Assembly: GCA_021827365.1 (NCBI GenBank) | Contig: JAKAWK010000008.1 | Span: 1-36,984 of the forward strand | DNA length: 36,984 bases | Direction of reading: 5' to 3' | Source: Nitrospirota bacterium | GTDB lineage: Bacteria; Nitrospirota; Leptospirillia; Leptospirillales; Leptospirillaceae | In this document: positions 9,612 through 16,903 of the stretch, piece by piece | How the letters are laid out: each line of letters begins with the position of its first letter | Numbering within the stretch: the first letter of the stretch is position 1 | Position numbers and translations under genes: made by a program | Notes under the pieces: model-generated | Databases searched by the model: none | What the model saw: the letters and a program-made list of their open reading frames with translations, nothing else | Told to the model about the DNA's origin: nothing

Positions 9612-10555
9612 GCGCACCGCTTGCGGAGTATTTCGTGGGCTACGCCGGCCTTGCCCACGACAGCGGTCCGGACCACCCCGAATCTCCGGCCCGGCTCTCT
9701 GCCCTTCTTCCGGTCCTCGAATCCCGGGTCGAAGGGGGGAAGGCCCGCTTTCTCGAGGTGAGCCCCGAGCCGGACCTTGGGATCTTCCGGGAGAGCCATA
9801 ATCCAGAGTACATCGACTTTCTCGAGTCGCTCGCCCCGACCGGTCCCCCGGTCGATCTTGACGGGGATACCCGGGTCGCCCACGCCACGGTCCGGGCCTT
9901 GAAGGAGATCGCCGGGGTCCTGCTCGACCTGTCGAAGACAGGGTCCGGGGTGGCTCGCCGTATCTTCTGCGCGGTGCGTCCTCCTGGCCACCATGCCCAT
10001 TTTTACGGGGGGATGGGATTCTGCGCGGTCAACCATCTGGCCACCCTGGCTGTGGCGAGGGCCCGGGCCAATCCGGCGGAAAGGATCCTTGTCCTCGATT
10101 TCGATGTCCACCACGGAAACGGAACCTTCGATATCCTGACACGGCTTCTTTCCCCGGACCAGTTTCTCTTCGTCAGCACCCACCGCTACCCGTTCTATCC
10201 CGGGACGGGCTCCGGGCGGGAAAACCGGGAGGGGCCCGGGGGATCGGGCATCCTCGATCTTCCGCTTCCGGCGGGAACCGACGACGAAGACTACCGGTTC
10301 GTGCTCGAAGAGAAGATCCTGCCGCGCTGGGACCGATTCTCCCCCGGGACGGTTCTTGTCAGCGCCGGCTTTGACGCGCATATCGCCGATCCGCTGGGAG
10401 ACATGGCCCTTTCGGAAAAGACCTACCGCCGTATCGGAGAGGCGCTGGCCGAACGGGAGCGGGGGCTTACGGCCTGTTTTCTCGAGGGAGGGTACAGTCT
10501 GCCGGCGCTGGCCCAGTCGGCCGACGCCTTTCTCTGTGGATGGGATCGGGAGTAG
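9608..10555 (+). CDS. Histone deacetylase / AcuC-family amidohydrolase
   Basis: 'HPESPARL', 'AVRPPGHHAHFYGGMGFCAVNHLA', 'VLDFDVHHGNGTFDI', 'VLVSAGFDAHIADPLGDM', 'LEGGYSL'. Confidence 0.94.
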   Translation: MSAPLAEYFVGYAGLAHDSGPDHPESPARLSALLPVLESRVEGGKARFLEVSPEPDLGIFRESHNPEYIDFLESLAPTGPPVDLDGDTRVAHATVRALKEIAGVLLDLSKTGSGVARRIFCAVRPPGHHAHFYGGMGFCAVNHLATLAVARARANPAERILVLDFDVHHGNGTFDILTRLLSPDQFLFVSTHRYPFYPGTGSGRENREGPGGSGILDLPLPAGTDDEDYRFVLEEKILPRWDRFSPGTVLVSAGFDAHIADPLGDMALSEKTYRRIGEALAERERGLTACFLEGGYSLPALAQSADAFLCGWDRE

Positions 10556-10617
10556 AATGGGTCATCTCCGGGACGGATCCCGTTCCGGAAGGCAGGGACA
10601 AGGGAAGCGAGGAAGGT

Positions 10618-11058
10618 GTGGAGAATCCGTTCGAAGAGATCAAGCGAGGGGTGGAGGCCCTGATTTACAAGGTTTCCATTCTTCCCATGGAGACGGAAGA
10701 CGGCGGCCGGGAATGGCGGTTCGCCCCGGGAGAGGGGGAGGAACGGGAGATGGCCCGGATCCTGTCCCTCTTTGACGACTGGGAGGAGGGAGAACGGGAG
10801 AGGCTCCTCCAGGGCCTTCCCGAGAGACGCCAGGAGATCACCGAAATCCTGAGGATCGTCCGGGCCAAGATCACGCTGAACCGGACGAACCGCCACTTCA
10901 TGGGCTACCTTAGGGAGGGAGCCCCTCCCTCGGCGGGCCGGGACTTCTACCTGACCACCTTCATGCGCACCGTGGACCACCTCCAGGGAATCTGGCAGGA
11001 CGTTCTCCGGCAAGACGCTCCCAAGCCCGCCCCGTCTCTTTTGCCGGAAGGACAGTGA
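10618..11058 (+). CDS. Hypothetical protein, co-directional with the HDAC-family gene
   Basis: ORF 10540-11058; GTG at 10618 with GAGGAAGG upstream gives 'MENPFEEIKRGVEALIYK'; overlaps next gene. Confidence 0.6.
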   Translation: MENPFEEIKRGVEALIYKVSILPMETEDGGREWRFAPGEGEEREMARILSLFDDWEEGERERLLQGLPERRQEITEILRIVRAKITLNRTNRHFMGYLREGAPPSAGRDFYLTTFMRTVDHLQGIWQDVLRQDAPKPAPSLLPEGQ

Positions 11059-11462
11059 CGATGGAAAAGACAGCCCAGCCCGGGCGTTGCGACTCCTGTT
11101 GCCGCGTGAGTCCGGTCCTTTACAAGATCTCGATGGGACATGATTTCTTTGACCGGGCGTACGATCGTCTGTCGGCGGTGGACGACCAGGCCCCGCGCTG
11201 GTACTGCGAGGAGTGCTCCCGGGAAAAGGACTTCCAGAAGGATGTCAGGAGCATCCGGGAGGAGTTCCTTCGCCTCAGGGCGGGAGAAGCCTCCCTTCTC
11301 GCGGACTCGCTCACCTTCCAGAGGGCAAGGCGGAGGATCCAGGAGATCGACCACCAGGTCAAGAAGGGCCGGAGCCCTCATGTGATTCTTTCGCCCCGGG
11401 ATGTGGCCCTTCTGCTCATGGATCTCGAGGCGTGGGAAGAGGAACACGGAGCTCTGGAATAG
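11055..11462 (+). CDS. Hypothetical protein with two CxxC pairs (possible zinc ribbon)
   Basis: 'CDSCCRVSPV...WYCEECSREKDF'; charged helical C-terminal half; 4-nt overlap with upstream gene. Confidence 0.65.
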   Translation: MTMEKTAQPGRCDSCCRVSPVLYKISMGHDFFDRAYDRLSAVDDQAPRWYCEECSREKDFQKDVRSIREEFLRLRAGEASLLADSLTFQRARRRIQEIDHQVKKGRSPHVILSPRDVALLLMDLEAWEEEHGALE

Positions 11463-11493
11463 GTTCCTGACAACATAAAAGAGAGGAGCGGCA

Positions 11494-12540
11494 TTGGTCC
11501 GGAAGGGAACGGCAGGAAGAACGAAGGGTCACGAACGGGAGAGCCGGCTGGCCCTCGAAGACTTCGTGGAACGGGCTCCGGATTTCTCGAAGGAGGAACG
11601 CACGGCCATTCTCGAGATCCTTTTGGCCATTTCCGAGGGGGGCCGGGATCTCGCCCGGCGCCTAGCCCTCGGCCCCCTTCACGGGCTTACGGGAAGTTCG
11701 GGGCAGGTCAATGTCCAGGGGGAGGAGGTCCAGGCCTTCGACGAGATTGCCCAGGAGATCTTTTCCGGCCATCTGGGGGCTTCCGGACGGGTCTCCCTCC
11801 TCGTCTCGGAAGAGCGGGAGCATCCCGAAGTCTTTCCCTGCCTGGCCGAATCCCTCTATGTGGCGATGGATCCCCTCGACGGCTCCTCGAACCTCGCTGT
11901 CTCCGGCCCCGTGGGATCGATCTTCGCCCTGTACCGGGGGTCGGGCCCGCGGGGGGAGGATTCCGCCCGGGACTTCCTTCGCTCCACCCGGGAGGTGGTC
12001 TGTGCCGTCTACGTCCTCTACAGCGTCTCCACCCTTCTGGTGGTGGCCTTCCGGGATGAGGTGAGGATGTATGCCCTGGATCCCTCCTCCGGGGATTTCC
12101 TTTCCCTTCCGGGCCCGGTCCGCTTCCCCGACGGCGGAGGCCAGATCGTGAGCATCAACACGGGAAACTACACCCGTTGGGAGCCGGGGGTCCGCCGCTA
12201 TGTCGATACCCTCCATGGCCGCTCTGCCTGGAGCGCGCGTTACGTGGGGGCCCTGGTGATGGACTTCCACCGGAACCTCCTGAAGGGAGGCATCTATCTC
12301 TACCCCGGAGATCTTCCCAAAGAGGGGGCCGGCCATCCCGAAGGCAAGCTCCGGCTCCTCTTCGAGGCGATCCCGATGGCCTTCATCGCCCGGGCCGCCG
12401 GGGGGCTTGCGACCAACGGCCATCGGCCGATCCTCGAGATTCCCGCCACCCACATCCACCAGCGGGTCGCCCTGGTCGTCGGATCCCGCGAACTGGTCAC
12501 GGAGTACAGTCGTCTCTCCGGAGCCCCGGAGCCGGTCTAG
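11494..12540 (+). CDS. fbp: Fructose-1,6-bisphosphatase class I
   Basis: 'VAMDPLDGSSNLAVSGPVGSIFALYRG', 'GALVMDFHRNLLKGGIYLYPGD', 'RAAGGLATNGHRPIL'; TTG start. Confidence 0.93.
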   Translation: MVRKGTAGRTKGHERESRLALEDFVERAPDFSKEERTAILEILLAISEGGRDLARRLALGPLHGLTGSSGQVNVQGEEVQAFDEIAQEIFSGHLGASGRVSLLVSEEREHPEVFPCLAESLYVAMDPLDGSSNLAVSGPVGSIFALYRGSGPRGEDSARDFLRSTREVVCAVYVLYSVSTLLVVAFRDEVRMYALDPSSGDFLSLPGPVRFPDGGGQIVSINTGNYTRWEPGVRRYVDTLHGRSAWSARYVGALVMDFHRNLLKGGIYLYPGDLPKEGAGHPEGKLRLLFEAIPMAFIARAAGGLATNGHRPILEIPATHIHQRVALVVGSRELVTEYSRLSGAPEPV

Positions 12541-12616
12541 GAGACCGGGGTCCCCATGTCCGGGGGCCTGTCCCTGTCAAACGATCCGGACCGTCTTTCT
12601 TCCCTGGCGGAGTCTG

Positions 12617-14107
12617 TCAGGAGAGGGGAAGTCGGATCGCCAGAAGACGGGGCCGGGTCATTTCCTCCATCGCATAGCGGACTCCCTCGAATCCGGAGCC
12701 CGATTCCTTGATGCCCCCGTAAGGCCAATGGTCGAGGCGGAATGTCGGGATCTCGTTTATGAGGACCCCCCCGGCCTCGATCTTCCGGGCCCATCCGACC
12801 GCCCGGTCGATTGAGCGGCTGAAAATGCCGGCCTGGATGCCGTAGCGGGACCGGTTGATCCGGTCGATCGCCTCCTCGGGATGGTCGAAGGGAGTGAGGG
12901 TCGCCACCGGGCCGAAGACCTCCTCCTGCTCGATCGGCCAATCGCCCTCCGTTCCGGTCAGAAGGGTGGGGTAGAGGAGGGAGCCCTCCTGCCTTAGGGG
13001 AAGGAGGAGTCGTCCCCCCATGGCGACGGCCTCCTCGATCTTCGTGCGCACCGCATCGGCATGGCTTAACCGGATGAGAGGACCCATCAGGGTCCGGGGG
13101 GAGGACGGATCCCCGATTCGCCCCTCCCGTTCGAGATCCCGGATCTTTTGAGAAAGCCCCTCCCCGATCCGCTCGTACAGGGACCGGTGGACAAGAATCC
13201 GCTGGATCGAGATGCAGACCTGCCCGGAATAGGCGAAGGCTCCGGTCACGAGCCGGTCGAGGAGTTCCGGCGTCTCTCCGTCGGAAGCGACCATGACGGC
13301 GGCCGTTCCTCCGAGCTCGAGCAGAACTTTTTTCCTCGGAACGCGGTCCTTGATGCTCCAGCCGACTGTGGCCGATCCCGTGAAGGAAATGACGGGAAGG
13401 GCCGGGTGGCGGATCAGCCGCTCGGTGTCAGAAAGATCGCAGGGGAGGACCGAAAGGGCCTCGGGGGGAAGGCCCGCCTCGAGGAGAAGGGCTCCGAGGC
13501 CGATGGCCGTCGTCATCCCCAGCGGGGCGGGCTTCACGATCAGGGCGCTTCCTGCCGCGATCGCCGGGGCCACCTTGTGGGCGAGAAGGTTCAGGGGGAA
13601 GTTGTAGGGGGTGATCGCCAGGACCGGGCCTGCGGAGATCCGGTCCACCAGGCCGATTATTCCTGTCCCCTGGGGAACCGTTTCTCCGGGCTCCTGCTCG
13701 AATCCGAAGGTTGGGGCTTGGGAGGCCGCGACCCGGAAGGTCGTGATGGCCCGGTCGACCTCGGCAAGCGACGCCGACACGGGTTTCCCCACCTCGGCGG
13801 TCACAAGGCCGGAAAAGAGGGTGCGGTGGCGTTCGAGGAGGACGGCCGTATTTTCGAGGATCTCCCGGCGCCTGTGGCGGGGGAGGGAGGAGAGGATCTC
13901 CTGGCCCCGGGCAAGGGAGGAGGCGGCCCGGAGAACCTCCCGGGTTCCCGGTCTTGCCACGGTCCAGGAGGGCCGGTCCTTGGGAAAGCCCGAAAGCCGT
14001 GTGGTAAAGGAGGAGAGCTGGTGGGGGGGAAGGCCGTCGCTTTTGTCCATCCACTCTCCCGAGACCAGGAAGGGGATGGGGGAGCGGGTGAGGATCTCGT
14101 CGATCAT
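12617..14107 (-). CDS. NAD(P)-dependent aldehyde dehydrogenase
   Basis: 'AITPYNFPLNLLAHKVAPAIAAGSALIVKPAP', 'ISFTGSATVGWSIKD', 'LELGGTAAVMVASD', 'FAYSGQVCISIQRILVH', 'QEEVFGPVATLTPF'; start trimmed to MIDEIL. Confidence 0.94.
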   Translation of the reverse strand: MIDEILTRSPIPFLVSGEWMDKSDGLPPHQLSSFTTRLSGFPKDRPSWTVARPGTREVLRAASSLARGQEILSSLPRHRRREILENTAVLLERHRTLFSGLVTAEVGKPVSASLAEVDRAITTFRVAASQAPTFGFEQEPGETVPQGTGIIGLVDRISAGPVLAITPYNFPLNLLAHKVAPAIAAGSALIVKPAPLGMTTAIGLGALLLEAGLPPEALSVLPCDLSDTERLIRHPALPVISFTGSATVGWSIKDRVPRKKVLLELGGTAAVMVASDGETPELLDRLVTGAFAYSGQVCISIQRILVHRSLYERIGEGLSQKIRDLEREGRIGDPSSPRTLMGPLIRLSHADAVRTKIEEAVAMGGRLLLPLRQEGSLLYPTLLTGTEGDWPIEQEEVFGPVATLTPFDHPEEAIDRINRSRYGIQAGIFSRSIDRAVGWARKIEAGGVLINEIPTFRLDHWPYGGIKESGSGFEGVRYAMEEMTRPRLLAIRLPLS

Positions 14108-14398
14108 GGGCCGGTCCTTTCCGTGGGGTCGGAGCTCCTGCGCGTTGCCCGGACAGTCATTAGGGGATTTCCGAAGACCTAAGGATAGCATGGCGGCAAG
14201 GTTCGCCAAAAGGCCTGGGGAGAGCGGAAAGAAAATCTTTGGGGGGACAGGATCCTTGCAGCGGAAGACCATGAACGGGAGATCGGTCGCGTTCAGAATG
14301 TCGGGAAAAATACGAAAAAGAATCGCAAAAAGACAGGGCCTTCCGTCCGGAGATCTGTCCGACCCGGACGGAAGACCGTAAGGCCCCCGGGGCCGGTT

Positions 14399-14530
14399 CT
14401 AGAGGTTCTGGCCCTTGTGTCCGGTCTGGGAGTCCTTCTTTCCCATCAGGTAGGAGAGAGTGCCCGTGACGAGGAAAAAGAGGGCGATGACTCCGACGAT
14501 CATGGCCGGATTGGCGGAAGGTCCCAACAT
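14399..14530 (-). CDS. 43-aa single-TM small protein
   Basis: Reverse-complement ORF MLGPSANPAMIVGVIALFFLVTGTLSYLMGKKDSQTGHKGQNL*, below the length cutoff of the ORF track. Confidence 0.65.
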   Translation of the reverse strand: MLGPSANPAMIVGVIALFFLVTGTLSYLMGKKDSQTGHKGQNL

Positions 14531-14729
14531 GGTGTCTGTCCTTTCTCTGGAATTTTTTGCCCGGATTTCATCCTTCATTCCGGGATCAGGTTCCAGGATA
14601 GGCGCGCTGGCATCGCCTGTTCAACTCAAGTATTTATTATTAAAGAAATAATCATTCCATTCCCGGGATTTCCCGACACCCCGGAGCCCGGGGGCCGGCC
14701 GGGGACCCCATTTTGTGAGAGGAGGAGGC

Positions 14730-15794
14730 ATGGCCCGTCTCTTTGATCCATGGACAGTCCGGAAGGTGACCGCCCGGAACAGAATCTGCGTCTCTCCCAT
14801 GTGTCAGTATGCGACTCCGGACGGGACGGCCGGCCCCTGGCACATGGTTCACCTGGGAAGCCGGGCCGTAGGCGGGGCCGGAATCGTCTTTGTCGAGGCC
14901 ACCGCTGTCTCTCCGGAGGGACGGATCACCCCCATGGATCTGGGAATCTGGAACGAGACCCAGGCCCAGGCCCTGGCCCCGATCGTTGCCTTCATGGAGG
15001 ATCAGGGGGCGGTTCCGGCCATCCAGATTGCCCATGCGGGACGAAAGGCCTCGACGGCTCCTCCCTTCGAGGGGGGAGGAGGACTGGGGCCGGACAGGGG
15101 AGGATGGACGACCCTGGGCCCCAGCCCCGTCCCCTTCGGGAGGCTGGCTCCCCCCCGGTCCATGGAATCCTCCGATCTCGACCGGGTCAGGGAGGAGTTT
15201 TGCCAGGGGGCCCTCCGGGCGCTTTCGGCAGGTTTCAAGGTTCTTGAGATCCACATGGCCCATGGGTATCTTTTGCACACCTTCCTCTCCCCCCTCGCGA
15301 ACCATCGGACGGACATTTACGGGGGAAGCCTCCCGAACCGGATGAGGTTTCCCCTGGAGGTGGCGCGGGCGGTCCGGAAGGTGTGGCCGGAGAGTTATCC
15401 CCTCTGGGTCCGGATTTCCGGGACCGACTGGGTGGAAGGGGGTTTTGATCCGGACCAGTCGGTGGTCCTGGCCAAAGCCCTGTCCCGGGAGGGGGTCGAT
15501 GTGATCGACTGCTCTTCGGGAGGCCTGGTTCCCGAGGCCCGCATTCCCGTGGGGCCGGGCTATCAGACGCCGATTGCGGCAAGGATCAGGCAAGAGGCCG
15601 GGATGCCGACGGTCACGGTGGGGATGATCACCGACCCGGTCCAGGCCGAACATGTCCTGGTCACCGGGCAGGCCGACGGGGTGAGCCTGGCCCGGGAGAT
15701 GCTCCGGGACCCTTACTGGCCCCTTCATGCCGCCAGGCGCCTGGGCCAGGAGATCCCCTGGCCGGTCCGCTACGAGCGGGCGAGCCACGGGTAG
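14730..15794 (+). CDS. NADH:flavin oxidoreductase / Old Yellow Enzyme (YqjM-like)
   Basis: 'RNRICVSPMCQYATPDG', 'IQIAHAGRKAS', 'EIHMAHGYLLHTFLSPLANHRTD.YGGSLPNRMRF', 'WVRISGTDW'; GAGGAGG SD before ATG 14730. Confidence 0.95.
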   Translation: MARLFDPWTVRKVTARNRICVSPMCQYATPDGTAGPWHMVHLGSRAVGGAGIVFVEATAVSPEGRITPMDLGIWNETQAQALAPIVAFMEDQGAVPAIQIAHAGRKASTAPPFEGGGGLGPDRGGWTTLGPSPVPFGRLAPPRSMESSDLDRVREEFCQGALRALSAGFKVLEIHMAHGYLLHTFLSPLANHRTDIYGGSLPNRMRFPLEVARAVRKVWPESYPLWVRISGTDWVEGGFDPDQSVVLAKALSREGVDVIDCSSGGLVPEARIPVGPGYQTPIAARIRQEAGMPTVTVGMITDPVQAEHVLVTGQADGVSLAREMLRDPYWPLHAARRLGQEIPWPVRYERASHG

Positions 15795-15841
15795 GATCCG
15801 AAAGGGGACTCAAGCAGTTTTCTTGAAATCTAGCGAAATCT

Positions 15842-15874
15842 TGTTCAACCTCTCCAAAATGGAGAGGTTGAACA
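15842..15874 (+). repeat. 14-bp-arm inverted repeat spanning tnpA start codon
   Basis: TGTTCAACCTCTCC-AAAAT-GGAGAGGTTGAACA; ATG is 15859-15861. Confidence 0.9.
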
Positions 15875-16450
15875 GCATAGGCGAAGCATCGAAAGCGTTG
15901 GGTGTGTCCATCACCACACTGCGACGCCGGGAAGCGGAAGGCAGGCTGGTTGCCCTGCATACGGCGGGGGGCCAATGGCGCTATGATTTGGCGAAATTGC
16001 GTCCAGAGTGGCTCCGTGCATGGATACCGCAAACCGCCGCACGATGGCCAGCGCCCGCGTTTCCAGCCACGACCGGAAGGAGGACCTGGAACGGCAAAAA
16101 CAGGTGCTGGAACTTTTTTATGCGCGGCAAGGCTGGACCTTCGAAGTTGTCGCCGGCCCTGGTTCAGGGGTGAACTCTCACAAGAAGGGCCTGAAACGGC
16201 TCCTGGGAGCCATCATCGGCGTGGCGCCTGGGCATCACCCACAAGGACCGGCTGTTGTGCTTTGGGGCGGAACGGGTTTTCGCCATCTGCGAGCCGAAAA
16301 AGGTCGAGGTCGTCATCCTCAACCAAGGCAGGGACACGACTTTTGAGGAAGATTTGGCCAAGGAGGTTCTGGAGATTATCACGGTGTTTAGCGCCAGGCT
16401 TTCGGAAGCCGTTCGCGAAAGAACCAGAAACTGGGCTCCCCTATAGAGCG
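15859..16450 (+). pseudogene. IS607-family serine recombinase TnpA, multiply frameshifted
   Basis: Pieces in different frames: 'MERLNSIGEASKALGVSITTLRRREAEGRLVALHTAGGQWRYDLAKL', 'ARVSSHDRKEDLERQKQVLELFYARQGW', 'VNSHKKGLKRLLGAIIG', 'THKDRLLCFGAERVFAICEPKKVEVVILNQGRDTTFEEDLAKEVLEIITVFSARL', then '(Y)GSRSRKNQKLG' in another frame. Confidence 0.88.
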
Positions 16451-16454
16451 TGGC

Positions 16455-16669
16455 CACCTCCCCCCCATGGGGGACCTTGAGCTCGTGAACCTTCGGGTCC
16501 GGAAAGATCCCGGATAGGCCTTCTAAAGCCTGACTTCACAAACGGACAAGCAAGGAGTGATGAATCCATGCTCGGATGCCAGCTGAGACAGGATTTTCTC
16601 TTCTTGAAGAAGTTCAAGAACGACCTTCGGCTTGAACTCAGGTGAGCAGTGTTTTCGAACGGTTTTCAT
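16455..16669 (-). pseudogene. IS3-family transposase OrfA remnant
   Basis: 'MKTVRKHCSPEFKPKVVLELLQEEKILSQLASEHG' continuing after a frameshift and stop as 'SQALEGLSGIFPD'. Confidence 0.75.
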
Positions 16670-16903
16670 TGTGCTTAGGACCCCCCTGTTTTTGTCTGGA
16701 TTCCTGGGTCCATCATCGTTCCCGTTGCCCATTCTTCAGGATTTCCTGCAATCGATCCTCTCCCTGTCGACCCTTCGCGTGCATGACAGGATCCCTGCCG
16801 CAACCCGTCGATTCCCGGGACTTTGGCTCCCGTGTGCCTTTCCCCTAAATTTCGTCACCCACCGAATGGCTTCCAAAGAGAGTGGCTGTGGTGATGAATC
16901 GCG

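Noticed and set aside
7350-9617. Long antisense ORF (755 aa, minus strand)
   Set aside because: Shadow of the + strand ABM, PP-loop and radical SAM genes; Pro/Arg/Gly-rich low-complexity translation, no family motifs
13148-14182. 344-aa + strand ORF
   Set aside because: Antisense to a well-supported aldehyde dehydrogenase
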